From Streptomyces sp. NBC_00341 (GTDB lineage: Bacteria > Actinomycetota > Actinomycetes > Streptomycetales > Streptomycetaceae), in the NCBI RefSeq assembly GCF_041435055.1, contig NZ_CP108002.1, positions 2,046,001 through 2,110,000 of the forward strand: a stretch of DNA of 64,000 bases. Reading direction: 5' to 3'. The notes beneath the pieces are model-generated. The model was not told the DNA's origin and did not search any database. It saw only the letters and a program-made list of their open reading frames with translations. Of this stretch, positions 35,543 through 45,321 are shown one piece after another. Made by a program: the position numbers and the translations under genes. The stretch's first letter is position 1, and the number at the start of each line of letters is the position of its first letter.

Positions 35543-36193
35543 TCATGCCTCGCGCGTCGGGTCCTCGCCGCGGTCCAGGGCCTTCCACAGGTCCTCGGGC
35601 CGGTCGGGGTCCAGGGCCTTGGGGGCGGTCCTGCGGGGGCGCGGGGTGCCGTCGCGCTCGTACCGCCCGGACATGGTGGGCCAGCGCCTGCCGTAGCGCA
35701 GGGCGAGCAGCCCGGCGAGCAGGATCAGCAGCCCGCCGGCCGCGGTCACATAGGGCCAGGCGGTGTGGCTGAGGGCGCCGATGGTGGCGGCGCTGTCGCC
35801 GGTGCTCCGAGCCGCCTGCTCGTCGAGCGCGGCGCCGTCGGAGGCGCCGAGGAAGGCGCTCAGCGCGGCGCCGAACCCGCTGAGGGCCAGCAGTCCCGCG
35901 ACGAGCAGCCGGCCGCCGCTGCGGACGGCGAAGACGGCGACGAGGGCGGCCAGGCCGACGATGGCGAGGGCGGCCGGGACACCGGTGACGTCCTGTCCGT
36001 CGGCGCTCAGCGGCAGGGCGCCGCCGCCGACCGAGGCCCGGCCCCGGGCCCAGGTCTGCCCGGACGCGAGGAGGACGACGGTGGCCCCGGCTGCCCCGAG
36101 GAGCAGGCCGGCGGCCAGGCTTCTGCGGCTCCCCGCGCTGTCGGGCGCGGAGGCGGCTTCGGCACGGGGCTGGGGTACGGGGACAGCGCTCAC
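35543..36193 (-). CDS. TIGR02234-family trp-associated membrane protein
   Basis: A 216-residue protein with four membrane segments: about residues 25-45, 75-92, 100-120 and 145-165, and a charged C-terminal tail (ALDPDRPEDLWKALDRGED). Its size, the SGQTWARG-like segment after the first helix and its place next to trpE match the actinobacterial trp-region membrane protein family TIGR02234, whose function is unknown. GTG at 36193 is used; GTG at 36202 is an equally possible start. Same strand as trpE, 95 bases downstream of it. Confidence 0.8.
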   Translation of the reverse strand: MSAVPVPQPRAEAASAPDSAGSRRSLAAGLLLGAAGATVVLLASGQTWARGRASVGGGALPLSADGQDVTGVPAALAIVGLAALVAVFAVRSGGRLLVAGLLALSGFGAALSAFLGASDGAALDEQAARSTGDSAATIGALSHTAWPYVTAAGGLLILLAGLLALRYGRRWPTMSGRYERDGTPRPRRTAPKALDPDRPEDLWKALDRGEDPTREA

Positions 36194-36288
36194 GTACCCC
36201 ACTATCCCCTACCGCCCCGGAGTTACGGGCACAAGGGGGGTGTGAGATGGAGCCCCCGCCCGCGCGTTCCCGGTAGGCCCCAAGGCCC

Positions 36289-37776
36289 TCACGCGCCGCC
36301 GAGGCGGTTGGCCGTGTGGACGGCGCGCAGCACCGCCGCGGCCTTGTTGCGGCACTCGGTGTCCTCCGCGACCGGGTCGGAGTCCGCGACGACCCCCGCC
36401 CCGGCCTGGACGTACGCCGTTCCGTCACGCAGCAGGGCGGTCCGGATGGCGATGGCCGTGTCGGAGTCCCCGGCGAAGTCGAGGTAGCCCACGCAGCCGC
36501 CGTACAGCCCGCGGCGGGTGGGTTCGAGCTCCTCGATGATCTGCATGGCGCGCGGTTTCGGGGCTCCGGAGAGGGTGCCCGCGGGGAAGCAGGAGGTGAG
36601 GACGTCGAAGGCGGTGTGGCCCTCGGCGACGCGGCCGGTGACGGTGGACACGATGTGCATCACGTGCGAGTACCGCTCGACCGACATGAAGTCGACGACC
36701 TCGACGCTGCCGGGCTCGCAGACCCGTCCCAGGTCGTTGCGGCCGAGGTCGACGAGCATCAGGTGCTCGGCGCGCTCCTTCGGGTCGGCCAGCAGCTCCT
36801 CCGCGAGGGCCTGGTCCTCCTGCGGGGTGGCGCCCCTGTGCCGGGTCCCGGCGATCGGGTGGACCATCGCGCGGCCGTCCTCGACCTTGACGAGCGCCTC
36901 GGGGCTGGAGCCGGCGACGTCGAAGCCGTCGAACCGGAAGAGGTACATGTACGGCGAGGGGTTGGTGGCGCGCAGCACCCGGTAGACGTCCAAGGCGCTT
37001 GCCGTGCACGGCGTTTCGAAGCGCTGGGAGGGGACGACCTGGAAGGCCTCGCCGGCCCTGATCCGCTCCTTCACGTCCTCGACGGCGTCCTGGTAGGCCT
37101 TGCCGCCCCACAGCGCGGTGTACGGCGGGAGCTCGGAGGGCGGCAGGGCGGCGGGGGCGTTCTCGACGGGGCGGCGCAGGTCGCGCTCCATGGCGTCGAG
37201 CCGGGCCACCGCGTCGGTGTACGCCTCGTCGACTCCGGTGGCCAGGTCGTTGTGGTTGATCGCGTTGGCGATGAGCAGGACGCTGCCGTCCCAGTGGTCG
37301 AGGACGGCGAGGTCGGAGGTGAGCAGCATGGTCAGCTCGGGGAGCTCGAGGTCGTCGTCCCCGCTCTCACCGATCTTCTCCAGGCGGCGCACGACGTCGT
37401 AGCCGAGGTAGCCGACCATGCCGCCGGTGAAGGGCGGCAGTCCGGACTCCTGCTCGTGCGGGGTGTGCAGGGTCTCGATGGTGGCGCGCAGGGCCTGGAG
37501 CGGGTCGCCGTCGACGGGGACGCCGACCGGCGGGGTGCCCAGCCAGTGGGCCTCGCCGTCGCGGGCGGTGAGCGTGGCGGCGCTGCGGACCCCGATGAAG
37601 GAGTAGCGCGACCAGGTGCGGCCGTTCTCCGCGGATTCCAGGAGGAAGGTGCCGGTGCGTTCGCCCGCGAGCTTGCGGTAGAGGCCGACCGGCGTGTCAC
37701 CGTCGGCGAGGAGCCGGCGGGTGACGGGGATGACGCGCCGGTCGATGGCCAGCTTCCGGAAGGTGTCGAAGTCCAT
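36289..37776 (-). CDS. trpE: Anthranilate synthase component I
   Basis: A 495-residue chorismate-utilising enzyme making anthranilate with ammonia from a separate glutamine amidotransferase, which is not in this window. The LLESAE motif near residue 45 is the tryptophan feedback site. The catalytic domain carries FQVVPSQRFE, PIAGTRHRG, LVDLGRNDLGRV and CFPAGTLSGAPKPRA. The feedback motif is unaltered, pointing to the housekeeping enzyme rather than a phenazine or antibiotic paralogue. It starts 11 bases after hisI, so the two are co-transcribed. Confidence 0.95.
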   Translation of the reverse strand: MDFDTFRKLAIDRRVIPVTRRLLADGDTPVGLYRKLAGERTGTFLLESAENGRTWSRYSFIGVRSAATLTARDGEAHWLGTPPVGVPVDGDPLQALRATIETLHTPHEQESGLPPFTGGMVGYLGYDVVRRLEKIGESGDDDLELPELTMLLTSDLAVLDHWDGSVLLIANAINHNDLATGVDEAYTDAVARLDAMERDLRRPVENAPAALPPSELPPYTALWGGKAYQDAVEDVKERIRAGEAFQVVPSQRFETPCTASALDVYRVLRATNPSPYMYLFRFDGFDVAGSSPEALVKVEDGRAMVHPIAGTRHRGATPQEDQALAEELLADPKERAEHLMLVDLGRNDLGRVCEPGSVEVVDFMSVERYSHVMHIVSTVTGRVAEGHTAFDVLTSCFPAGTLSGAPKPRAMQIIEELEPTRRGLYGGCVGYLDFAGDSDTAIAIRTALLRDGTAYVQAGAGVVADSDPVAEDTECRNKAAAVLRAVHTANRLGGA

Positions 37777-37787
37777 GGCGGCTGACC

Positions 37788-38171
37788 CTACTGTCCGAGC
37801 GGGAGGACGTCGGCGTCGAAACAGGTGCGGTCGCCGGTGTGGCAGGCGGCACCCGTCTGGTCGACCCGGACGAGGACGGTGTCGGCGTCACAGTCCAGCG
37901 CGACGGACTTGACCTGCTGGATGTGGCCGGAGGTGTCGCCCTTGACCCAGTACTCCTGGCGGCTGCGCGACCAGTAGGTGCAGCGGCCGGTGGTCAGGGT
38001 GCGGTGCAGTGCCTCGTCGTCCATCCAGCCGAGCATCAGCACCTCGCCGGTGTCGTACTGCTGGGCGATGGCCGGGACGAGTCCGTCGGCGCCGCGCTTG
38101 AGGCGGGCGGCGATGGCGGGGTCGAGGCCGCTGGCGGGGGGCGGGGTGCCGGGCGTGGGCGAGCTGGTCAT
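37788..38171 (-). CDS. hisI: Phosphoribosyl-AMP cyclohydrolase
   Basis: A 127-residue zinc enzyme for the third step of histidine synthesis, without a fused HisE domain. [19 protein letters not shown] holds the Asp ligands of Mg and CHTGDRTCF the zinc cysteines. ATG at 38171 has GGGG immediately upstream; the first 20 residues are Pro/Ser-rich. It is detached from the his operon by about 2.7 kb and instead heads the group with trpE. It is divergent from the TIGR03085 gene, 84 bases away. Confidence 0.94.
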   Translation of the reverse strand: MTSSPTPGTPPPASGLDPAIAARLKRGADGLVPAIAQQYDTGEVLMLGWMDDEALHRTLTTGRCTYWSRSRQEYWVKGDTSGHIQQVKSVALDCDADTVLVRVDQTGAACHTGDRTCFDADVLPLGQ

Positions 38172-38255
38172 GTCCCCATTGTGCCGTGGCCGGGAGGGCC
38201 GTCCGGGCGTGCGTCCACTGGGCGGACGCTGGACACCGGTCGTACGCTGGCGGAC

Positions 38256-38888
38256 ATGTCGACCCATGCGAAGCGCGAACGACTTCTGCTTGCCGACCTG
38301 TTGGAGGGGGCGGGCCCGGAGGCCCCGACCCTCTGCCACGGCTGGACGGCCCGGGATCTGGCGGCCCATGTGGTGGTGCGGGAGCGCAGGCCCGACGCGG
38401 CGGCCGGGCTGGTGATCGGCCCGCTGAAGAGCCGGAGCGAGCGGATCAGGGACGAGTTCACCTCAAAGCCGTACGAGGAGCTGATCCAGCTCATCCGTAC
38501 GGGGCCGCCGCGGATGTCCCCGTTCGGCGTGAAGCAGCTGGACGAGGCCGCGAACACCGTGGAGTTCTACGTCCATACGGAGGACGTGCGCCGGGCCCAG
38601 CCCGACTGGACCCCGCGGGAGCTGGACCCGGTCTTCGCCGATGTCCTGTGGTCGCGTACCGAGAAGGCGGCGCGGGTGCTGGGGCGCAAGGCGCCGGTGG
38701 GCTTGGTGCTGCGCCGCCCCAACGGTCAGACCGCGGTCGCGCACAAGGGCACCCCGGTGGTGACGGTGACCGGTGAGCCGGGCGAGCTGCTGCTGTTCGC
38801 GTTCGGGCGGCAGGACGCGGCGCGGGTGGAGCTGGAGGGCGACCAGGACGCGATCGCCCGGGTGACGACGGCGAAGCTCGGGATGTAG
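38256..38888 (+). CDS. TIGR03085-family protein (DinB/mycothiol maleylpyruvate isomerase-like)
   Basis: A 210-residue protein starting [16 protein letters not shown], with [20 protein letters not shown] giving the His of the DinB-like four-helix bundle and an additional C-terminal beta region. Members are metal-binding, perhaps mycothiol-dependent transferases; no substrate is known for this family. The only plus-strand gene in the his-trp block, it converges on the MFS gene with a 15-base gap and no visible terminator. Confidence 0.82.
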   Translation: MSTHAKRERLLLADLLEGAGPEAPTLCHGWTARDLAAHVVVRERRPDAAAGLVIGPLKSRSERIRDEFTSKPYEELIQLIRTGPPRMSPFGVKQLDEAANTVEFYVHTEDVRRAQPDWTPRELDPVFADVLWSRTEKAARVLGRKAPVGLVLRRPNGQTAVAHKGTPVVTVTGEPGELLLFAFGRQDAARVELEGDQDAIARVTTAKLGM

Positions 38889-38903
38889 CGGCGTCCCCCG
38901 CGA

Positions 38904-40154
38904 TCAGCGCGGGAGCTCCGCGCGGCGCAGCGCGCGGGGCAGCAGGCCCATCAGCGCCCCCGCCGCGCACAGCGAGGCGCTGGCGACGAAGACCGGGCCG
39001 GTGCCCCAGAGGGCGACGGCCGCGCCGGTGACCGGGTAGCTGAGCGGCGAGAGCGCGTGGGTGAAGAGCGTCGAGACCGAGGTGACGCGGCCCAGGTAGG
39101 CGGGGTCGGCGGAGATCTGGATGAGGGCTCCGCACAGCGCGCCGCCCAGGCCCACGAAGAGCCCGACGAGGAGCGCGACACCGGCCGCGAGGGGTACGGA
39201 GGGTGCGTACGCCAGGGCGGCGATGGCGACCGCGCCGGTCAGTACGGTGAGGCACATGGTGAGCCCCGCCCTGGGGACCCGGCCGCGCACGGCGAGCACC
39301 AGGGCGGACGCGCCCGCGCCGATGCCGAAGGCCGCGACGATCCAGCCCATGCCGGAGGCCCCCCAGCCGCGCTCCTCGCTGAGCAGGATCAGGCCCAGGT
39401 TGAGCGGTCCGACGAAGCCCAGTTCACTGACGGCGATGACGAGCATGAGCGGCCCGAGCACCGGGTGGCGGCGGATGTGGCGCACCCCGTCGACGAGTTC
39501 ACGCCAGGCGGTGCCGGTGGGTACGGCTTCGGCCGCGTCCGCCACCGGCAGCGGGCGCATCCGTACGGCGAGCAGCAGCGGCAGCGAGAGGGCGAAGAGC
39601 ACACCGGCCGCGGCGAAGGCGAGGACCGGGCCGCCGAGGGCGACGGCGATACCGCCGAGCGGGGCGCCGACGACGGTCGCGGTCCGGGTGGCGAGGCCGC
39701 GCATCCCCTGGACCCGGGCGAGCTGTCCGGCCGCGGTGATCCGGGGCGGCAGCGCGCCGACTGCGGGCAGGAAGAGCGCGTCGGCCGCGCCGAAGACCAG
39801 GGCGACGGCGATCAGCATCCACACCGTGGGCGAGGTGAGGAGCAGCGCCCCGGCCAGCCCGAGGATGACGAGACAGCGGGCGGTGTCGCTGACGACCACG
39901 ACGCGGCGCGGCCCGAACCGGTCCGCGAGCACTCCCCCGCCGAGCAGCAGCAGGGCCCTGGGTATGGAGCCGACGGCCAGCACCAGGCCGGTCTGGGAGG
40001 CGGTTCCGGTGCGGGCGGCGGCCCAGGCGAGGGCCATGTAGTAGACGCTGTCCCCGATCGTGGACGCGGTGTAGGCGCCGAGCCAGCGCAGCACGTTTCC
40101 GTCGCGGTGGGCGGGGCGTTCCGGGGCCTCTGGGGGCGTGAGCGTGGCGGTCAC
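38904..40154 (-). CDS. MFS transporter (probable drug exporter)
   Basis: A 416-residue protein with about twelve membrane segments. The loop between helices 2 and 3, GGGVLADRFGPRRVVVVSD, is the standard MFS motif A. The pattern resembles MFS exporters of the enterobactin-exporter type. GTG at 40154 has GAGAGG about eight bases upstream. It lies 24 bases after an ArsR-type regulator gene on the same strand, so the regulator probably controls it; exported compound unknown. Confidence 0.88.
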   Translation of the reverse strand: MTATLTPPEAPERPAHRDGNVLRWLGAYTASTIGDSVYYMALAWAAARTGTASQTGLVLAVGSIPRALLLLGGGVLADRFGPRRVVVVSDTARCLVILGLAGALLLTSPTVWMLIAVALVFGAADALFLPAVGALPPRITAAGQLARVQGMRGLATRTATVVGAPLGGIAVALGGPVLAFAAAGVLFALSLPLLLAVRMRPLPVADAAEAVPTGTAWRELVDGVRHIRRHPVLGPLMLVIAVSELGFVGPLNLGLILLSEERGWGASGMGWIVAAFGIGAGASALVLAVRGRVPRAGLTMCLTVLTGAVAIAALAYAPSVPLAAGVALLVGLFVGLGGALCGALIQISADPAYLGRVTSVSTLFTHALSPLSYPVTGAAVALWGTGPVFVASASLCAAGALMGLLPRALRRAELPR

Positions 40155-40178
40155 GGGGCGTCCTCTCGGGTGGCCGGG

Positions 40179-40766
40179 TCAGGTCCGGAACGGGAAGCCG
40201 TACAGGTGCAGCGCGACGTTCTCGCGGTTCTCCGTGTCACCGGCCTCGTCGCGGGCGCGGCCCTGCTCCTCGTACCGGTTGATGACCTCGTGCAGCTCGC
40301 GTTCGAGCGAGGCGAGCTCCTCGGGGTTCAGCCGGGCCAGGTACTCGGAGGTGAAGGAGCTTTTGCGCCACGGGGGTGTCCAGCTCCGGTAGGCGTCCAG
40401 GAAGCGGCGGTACAGCTCGATGTGCTGGTCGAACGAGAGCCGGCTGACGGCGGTGTGGGTGGCGGCCTTCTCCGGCGCGTCGCTGAAGTCCTCGTCGTGG
40501 AAGCGGAGCCCCTTGGAGGCGGGCTGCCACCAGCGCTCGCGGCCGTCCCTGCCCGGTCCGTCGGCCGCTTCGATCAGGCCGTGGTCAGCGAGCTTGCGCA
40601 GGTGGTAGCTGACCAGTGAGACCTGTTCGTCGACCTGCTCCGCGAGCTGGGAGGCGGTGGCCTGCCGGGCGATGTAGAGCGCCCGGTAGAGCTTCATCCG
40701 CAGCGGGTGCCCGAACGCCTTGAGGGCCCCGAGGTCGGACACCCTGCGTGATTCGTTGCTTGCCAT
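40179..40766 (-). CDS. ArsR-like winged-helix transcriptional regulator
   Basis: A 195-residue regulator. The first ~90 residues form a winged helix (LGALKAFGHPLRMKLYRAL, then ASQLAEQVDEQVSLVSYHLR as the recognition helix). No metal-binding cysteine set is present, so it is not a classic ArsR metal sensor. The C-terminal half is helical (EYLARLNPEELASLERELHE). ATG at 40766 follows GGAGG with only one base between, so the true start or its translation mode is uncertain. Three TTGCGCAA-type repeats just upstream are its likely operator. Downstream MFS gene is the probable target. Confidence 0.83.
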   Translation of the reverse strand: MASNESRRVSDLGALKAFGHPLRMKLYRALYIARQATASQLAEQVDEQVSLVSYHLRKLADHGLIEAADGPGRDGRERWWQPASKGLRFHDEDFSDAPEKAATHTAVSRLSFDQHIELYRRFLDAYRSWTPPWRKSSFTSEYLARLNPEELASLERELHEVINRYEEQGRARDEAGDTENRENVALHLYGFPFRT

Positions 40767-40793
40767 GCCTCCACGGTAGACAGGAAAGAAAAC

Positions 40794-40829
40794 TTGCGCA
40801 ATATCTGTTGCGCAATAAATGTTGCGGAA
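40794..40829. promoter_or_regulatory. Triple direct repeat of palindrome TTGCGCAA, probable operator
   Basis: TTGCGCAA at 40794-40801 and 40808-40815 and TTGCGGAA at 40822-40829 are spaced exactly 14 bases apart. They lie 28-63 bases upstream of the winged-helix regulator gene in an AT-richer patch, where its promoter should be. Each unit is itself palindromic, suggesting cooperative binding of dimers and autoregulation. Confidence 0.65.
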
Positions 40830-40857
40830 CTTGGGCTCGTCATGGGAGCGCACATGA

Positions 40858-40890
40858 AGACGCCACCGGCCTTCACGGCCGGTGGCGTCT
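40858..40890 (-). terminator. Terminator of the his operon after hisF
   Basis: AGACGCCACCGGCC and GGCCGGTGGCGTCT are exact complements around a TTCAC loop, 19 bases past the hisF stop on the minus strand. Confidence 0.8.
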
Positions 40891-40909
40891 GACGGGGCTC
40901 TGTGGGGGT

Positions 40910-41665
40910 TCAGCGGACCGGGTGGCCGGCCTCCCGGAGGGCGCCCTTGACCTCGGAGATCCGCAGATCACCGAAGTGGAAGACGGACGCGGCCAGGACC
41001 GCGTCGGCTCCCGCGCCGACGGCCGGCGCGAAGTCCGCGAGCCGGCCCGCGCCGCCGGAGGCGATGACGGGGACGCTCACGTGCTCGCGTACGGCCGCGA
41101 TCATCTCGGTGTCGTAGCCGTCCTTGGTGCCGTCGGCGTCCATCGAGTTGAGCAGGATCTCGCCCGCGCCCAGCTCGGCGGCCCGGTGCGCCCACTCGAC
41201 GGCGTCGATGCCGGTGCCCTTGCGGCCGCCGTGCGTGGTGACCTCGAAGGTGCCGGCGGGGGTGCGCCTGGCGTCCACGGAGAGCACCAGGACCTGCCGG
41301 CCGAAGCGCTCCGCGATCTCCCGGATCAGCTCCGGCCTGGCGATGGCCGCGGTGTTGACGCCGACCTTGTCCGCGCCGGCCCGCAGCAGCTTGTCGACGT
41401 CCTCCGTGGTGCGGACGCCGCCGCCGACGGTGAGCGGGATGAAGACCTGCTCGGCGGTGCGGCGCACCACGTCGTAGGTCGTCTCGCGGTCGCCGCTGGA
41501 GGCGGTGATGTCCAGGAAGGTCAGCTCGTCGGCGCCCTCCGCGTCGTACAGCTTGGCCATCTCCACGGGGTCACCGGCGTCGCGCAGGTTCTGGAAGTTG
41601 ACGCCCTTGACGACGCGGCCGTTGTCCACGTCGAGGCAGGGGATGACACGTACCGCGAGCGTCAT
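40910..41665 (-). CDS. hisF: Imidazole glycerol phosphate synthase, cyclase subunit
   Basis: A 251-residue TIM barrel that uses ammonia from HisH to close the imidazole ring. Catalytic Asp residues lie in [18 protein letters not shown] and [13 protein letters not shown]; phosphate loops GGGVRT and SGGAG are present. ATG at 41665 overlaps the stop of the RidA gene (ATGA). Last gene of the his operon, before a strong hairpin. Separated from hisH by priA and ridA. Confidence 0.96.
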   Translation of the reverse strand: MTLAVRVIPCLDVDNGRVVKGVNFQNLRDAGDPVEMAKLYDAEGADELTFLDITASSGDRETTYDVVRRTAEQVFIPLTVGGGVRTTEDVDKLLRAGADKVGVNTAAIARPELIREIAERFGRQVLVLSVDARRTPAGTFEVTTHGGRKGTGIDAVEWAHRAAELGAGEILLNSMDADGTKDGYDTEMIAAVREHVSVPVIASGGAGRLADFAPAVGAGADAVLAASVFHFGDLRISEVKGALREAGHPVR

Positions 41666-42060
41666 CGCGCACCTGCCCGGTAGGCCTCGACCTCGACCTC
41701 GACGACCAGGCTCGGGTCGATGAAGCCGGACACGATGATCATGGAGGCGACGGGCCGCACGTCGTCGAACAGCTCCTTGTGCGCACGGCCGATCTCCTCC
41801 ACGTCCCGGGCGTGGGTGATGTACATGCGGGTACGGACGACGTCCTCGCGGCCCAGGCCCAGCTCCTTCAGCGCCTCGAAGGCGACCTCGAAGGAGGTGA
41901 CGGCCTGCTCGTAGGGGCCGCCGGCGGAGATCTGGCCGCCGACCACGGAGGTGCACCCGGCCACCAGGACCAGTCCGTTGGGCAGCTCGACGGCGCGGGA
42001 GTAGCCGATCTTCTCCTCCCAGGGGCCGCCGGAGGAGACGCGCTTGACGGAGTCGGTCAT
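41662..42060 (-). CDS. RidA/YjgF-family protein
   Basis: A 132-residue trimer-type protein with the chorismate-mutase-like RidA fold: [35 protein letters not shown] and the C-terminal [10 protein letters not shown]. RidA proteins hydrolyse reactive 2-aminoacrylate-type enamines, which would suit a pathway rich in PLP and aminotransferase chemistry. The usual catalytic Arg lies in VVRTRMYI. It starts within the priA stop (ATGA) and ends in an ATGA overlap with hisF, so it is fully embedded in the his operon. Confidence 0.88.
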   Translation of the reverse strand: MTDSVKRVSSGGPWEEKIGYSRAVELPNGLVLVAGCTSVVGGQISAGGPYEQAVTSFEVAFEALKELGLGREDVVRTRMYITHARDVEEIGRAHKELFDDVRPVASMIIVSGFIDPSLVVEVEVEAYRAGAR

Positions 42061-42782
42061 GCGGCGACCGCCTTCAGGGCCTCTTCCAGCGTGAACGCCT
42101 CCGCGTACAGCGCCTTGCCGACGATCGCGCCCTCGACGCCTTCGGGGACGAGCAGGGAGATCGCCCGCAGGTCGTCGAGGGAGGAGACTCCGCCCGAGGC
42201 GACGACGGGGCGCTCCGTGGCCGCGCAGACGTCCCTCAGCAGACCCAGGTTGGGGCCCTGGAGCGTGCCGTCCTTGGCGATGTCGGTGACGACGTAGCGG
42301 GCGCAGCCCTCGGCGTCGAGGCGGGCCAGCGTCTCGTAGAGGTCGCCGCCGTCGCGGGTCCAGCCGCGGCCGCGCAGTGTGGTGCCGCGCACGTCGAGGC
42401 CGACGGCGATCTTGTCGCCGTGCTCGGCGATGACCTTGGCGACCCACTCGGGGGTCTCCAGGGCGGCGGTGCCGAGGTTGACCCGGCGGCAGCCGGTGGC
42501 GAGGGCGGCGGCGAGCGTGGCGTCGTCGCGGATGCCGCCGGACAGCTCGACCTTGATGTCCATGGCGCCGGCCACCTCTGCGATGAGGGCGCGGTTGTCG
42601 CCGGTGCCGAAGGCGGCGTCCAGGTCGACGAGGTGCAGCCACTCGGCGCCGGAGCGCTGCCAGGCGAGCGCGGCCTCCAGCGGGGAGCCGTACGAGGTCT
42701 CCGAGCCGGACTCGCCGTGCACCAGGCGGACCGCCTGGCCGTCGCGTACGTCTACGGCGGGGAGCAGTTCAAGCTTCGGCAT
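42057..42782 (-). CDS. priA: PriA, bifunctional HisA/TrpF isomerase
   Basis: A 241-residue TIM barrel. In actinobacteria this one enzyme isomerises both ProFAR (histidine) and PRA (tryptophan), which explains why no trpF lies among the trp genes here. [19 protein letters not shown] carries the first catalytic Asp and [16 protein letters not shown] the second. ATG at 42782 overlaps the hisH stop by one base and its own stop overlaps ridA. The dual function is from family knowledge, supported by the absence of trpF in the window. Confidence 0.93.
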   Translation of the reverse strand: MPKLELLPAVDVRDGQAVRLVHGESGSETSYGSPLEAALAWQRSGAEWLHLVDLDAAFGTGDNRALIAEVAGAMDIKVELSGGIRDDATLAAALATGCRRVNLGTAALETPEWVAKVIAEHGDKIAVGLDVRGTTLRGRGWTRDGGDLYETLARLDAEGCARYVVTDIAKDGTLQGPNLGLLRDVCAATERPVVASGGVSSLDDLRAISLLVPEGVEGAIVGKALYAEAFTLEEALKAVAA

Positions 42783-43423
42783 TACAGCGTCTCGATCCAG
42801 TTGGTCAGCAGCTGGGCGCCGGCGTCGCCGGACTTCTCGGGGTGGAACTGGGTGGCCCACAGCGCGCCGTTCTCCACGGCCGCCACGAACCGTTCGCCGT
42901 GCGTGGCCCAGGTGACCCTGGGGGCGCGGATGTTGGCGTTGGTGACTTCGAGGGACCAGTCGTGCGCGGCGTACGAGTGCACGAAGTAGTACCGGGCCTC
43001 GGGGTCGAGTCCGGCGAACAGCCGGGAGTCCTCGGGGGACTCGACGGTGTTCCAGCCCATGTGCGGGACGACGTCGGCCTTGAGCGGGCCCACGGTGCCC
43101 GGCCACTCGTCGAGCCCCTCGGTCTCCACGCCGTGCTCGATGCCGCGCTCGAAGAGGATCTGCATGCCGACGCAGATGCCCATGACGGGGCGCCCGCCGG
43201 CCAGCCTGCGGCCGATGATCCATTCGCCGCGGGCCTTCTTCAGCCCCTCCATGCAGGCGGAGAACGCGCCGACGCCGGGCACCAGCAGCCCGTCGGCGTT
43301 CATCGCCGTGTCGAAGTCACGGGTGATCTCGACCTCGGCGCCGACCCGGGCGAGGGCGCGCTCGGCGGAGCGGATGTTGCCGAAGCCGTAGTCGAAGACG
43401 ACGACCTTCTTCTTGGTGTCCAC
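42782..43423 (-). CDS. hisH: Imidazole glycerol phosphate synthase, glutaminase subunit
   Basis: A 213-residue class I glutamine amidotransferase supplying ammonia to HisF. The nucleophile is the Cys in [12 protein letters not shown], the His and Glu are in the C-terminal [24 protein letters not shown] is the usual start. GTG at 43423 lies seven bases after the small membrane-protein gene. Its stop overlaps priA by one base. Confidence 0.96.
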   Translation of the reverse strand: MDTKKKVVVFDYGFGNIRSAERALARVGAEVEITRDFDTAMNADGLLVPGVGAFSACMEGLKKARGEWIIGRRLAGGRPVMGICVGMQILFERGIEHGVETEGLDEWPGTVGPLKADVVPHMGWNTVESPEDSRLFAGLDPEARYYFVHSYAAHDWSLEVTNANIRAPRVTWATHGERFVAAVENGALWATQFHPEKSGDAGAQLLTNWIETL

Positions 43424-43430
43424 GGCTCCC

Positions 43431-43598
43431 CTAGTCCCAGAGTCCCTGGATCCGCATGACGCCCGCGACCAGGCACATCAGCGATCCGATGGAGAGCAGC
43501 ACGATGACGCCCTTGGGCATGCCCTGCTTCGAGAAGGAGTAGACCCCGCCGGCCAGGAAGAGGCCGACCAGGATCAGGATGGTGTTGAGGCCGGTCAC
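43431..43598 (-). CDS. Small two-helix membrane protein in the his operon
   Basis: A 55-residue protein, GTG start at 43598 coupled to the hisB stop (GTGA). Two hydrophobic segments ([18 protein letters not shown] and [19 protein letters not shown]) flank a short basic loop with SKQGMPKG. I do not recognise a function. It is conserved-looking in codon use and placed precisely between hisB and hisH, which argues that it is real. Confidence 0.75.
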   Translation of the reverse strand: MTGLNTILILVGLFLAGGVYSFSKQGMPKGVIVLLSIGSLMCLVAGVMRIQGLWD

Positions 43599-44197
43599 AG
43601 CGCGCCCTTCGTGGAGGGGAGGATTCCGGCCGCACGCGTGTCGTGCTCGCTGGCGTAACGCAGGGCGCGGGCGAGCGCCTTGAACTGGCACTCCACGATG
43701 TGGTGGGCGTTGCGCCCGTACGGGACGTGGACGTGCAGGGCGATCTGCGCCTGGGCGACGAACGACTCCAGGATGTGCCGGGTCATCGTCGTGTCGTACT
43801 CGCCGATCATCGGCGCCATGTTCTCGGGCTCGGTGTGCACCAGGTAGGGGCGGCCGGAGAGGTCGACGGTGACCTGGGCGAGCGACTCGTCCAGCGGGAC
43901 GGTGCAGTTGCCGAAGCGGTAGATGCCGACCTTGTCGCCGAGGGCCTGCCGGAAGGCGGCGCCGAGCGCGAGGGCGGTGTCCTCGATGGTGTGGTGCGAG
44001 TCGATGTGCAGGTCGCCGTCGGTCTTGACCGTGAGGTCGAACAGTCCGTGGCGGCCGAGCTGGTCGAGCATGTGGTCGTAGAAGCCGACCCCGGTCGCGA
44101 CATCGACCTTGCCGGTGCCGTCGAGGTTGATCTCGACGAGCACGGAGGTTTCCTTGGTGGTCCGCTCCACTCTTCCTACGCGGGCCTCGCGAGTCAT
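43595..44197 (-). CDS. hisB: Imidazoleglycerol-phosphate dehydratase
   Basis: A 200-residue Mn enzyme for the sixth step of histidine synthesis, without a fused phosphatase. The repeated metal motifs [14 protein letters not shown] and [16 protein letters not shown] and the [13 protein letters not shown] segment are present. Its ATG at 44197 overlaps the hisC stop (ATGA), and its stop overlaps the small membrane-protein start. Confidence 0.96.
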   Translation of the reverse strand: MTREARVGRVERTTKETSVLVEINLDGTGKVDVATGVGFYDHMLDQLGRHGLFDLTVKTDGDLHIDSHHTIEDTALALGAAFRQALGDKVGIYRFGNCTVPLDESLAQVTVDLSGRPYLVHTEPENMAPMIGEYDTTMTRHILESFVAQAQIALHVHVPYGRNAHHIVECQFKALARALRYASEHDTRAAGILPSTKGAL

Positions 44198-45321
44198 GCG
44201 TCGTGCTCCTTCTTCAGTTCGCGTACCGCATCGAGGAACGCGTCGTTCTCTGCCGGGGTCCCTGCGGAGACCCGCAGCCATCCCGGTACGCCGTTGTCCC
44301 GGACCAGGACGCCCCGGTCGAGGATGTGCTGCCAGGCGGTGTGGCTGTCGGCGAAGCGGCCGAACTGGACGAAGTTGGCGTCCGAGTCGGTGACGTCGAA
44401 GCCCTGGGCGCGCAGCCCGGTGACGATCCGGTCGCGTTCGCTCTTGAGCCGGTCCACGTACCCGAGGAGCGTATCGGTGTGCTCCAGGGCGGCGAGCGCG
44501 GTCGCCTGGGTGATGGAGGACAGGTGGTACGGGAGCCGGACCAGCTGGACCGCGTCCACGACGGCGGGGTCGGCGGCGAGGTAGCCGAGCCGCAGTCCGG
44601 CGGCGCCGAACGCCTTGGACATGGTGCGCGAGAGCACCAGGTGGGGGCGGCCCTCGATCAGCGGGAGCAGCGAGGCGTGGTGGCTGAACTCGCCGTACGC
44701 CTCGTCGACCACGACCATCGACGGCTTCGCGGACTGCGCGGCGTCGTACAGCGCGAGGACGGTCGCGGCGTCGACGGCGGTGCCGGTGGGGTTGTTGGGC
44801 GAGGTGATGAAGACGACGTCGGGACGCTCCCGGGCGATGACGGCGCGGGCCGCGTCCACGTCGATGGTGAAGTCCTCGTTGCGCGGCCCGGAGATCCAGC
44901 CGGTTCCGGTGCCCCGGGCGATGAGGGCGTGCATGGAGTACGAGGGCTCGAAGCCGATCGCGGTGCGGCCGGGGCCGCCGAAGGTCTGGAGCAGCTGCTG
45001 GAGCACCTCGTTGGAGCCGTTGGCCGCCCAGACGTTGGCGCGGCCGACCTGGTGCCCGGCGGTGCGGCTGAGGTAGCGGGCCAGCTCGGTGCGGAGCTCG
45101 ACGGCTTCCCGGTCGGGGTAGCGGTTGAGGTCACGGGCGGCCTCGCGGACCCGCTCCGCGATCCGGTCGACCAGCGCCTCGGGGAGCGGGTACGGATTCT
45201 CGTTGGTGTTCAGCCGGACCGGTACGTCGAGCTGGGGGGCGCCGTACGGGGACTGGCCGCGCAGTTCGTCCCGGATGGGGAGGTCGTCCCAGGCGTTGCG
45301 CGTGGGGCTGTCGTTCGTCAC
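44194..45321 (-). CDS. hisC: Histidinol-phosphate aminotransferase
   Basis: A 375-residue class I/II PLP aminotransferase. The PLP lysine is in [25 protein letters not shown] near the start, [10 protein letters not shown] and VVDEAYGEF are the other landmarks. GTG at 45321 overlaps the hisD stop. The usual length and operon place make the assignment safe although paralogues exist for phenylalanine. Confidence 0.95.
   Translation of the reverse strand: MTNDSPTRNAWDDLPIRDELRGQSPYGAPQLDVPVRLNTNENPYPLPEALVDRIAERVREAARDLNRYPDREAVELRTELARYLSRTAGHQVGRANVWAANGSNEVLQQLLQTFGGPGRTAIGFEPSYSMHALIARGTGTGWISGPRNEDFTIDVDAARAVIARERPDVVFITSPNNPTGTAVDAATVLALYDAAQSAKPSMVVVDEAYGEFSHHASLLPLIEGRPHLVLSRTMSKAFGAAGLRLGYLAADPAVVDAVQLVRLPYHLSSITQATALAALEHTDTLLGYVDRLKSERDRIVTGLRAQGFDVTDSDANFVQFGRFADSHTAWQHILDRGVLVRDNGVPGWLRVSAGTPAENDAFLDAVRELKKEHDA

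Noticed and set aside
38169..38369. Longer hisI start upstream of 38171
   Set aside because: The upstream frame overlaps the divergent TIGR03085 gene and lacks HisI-like sequence.
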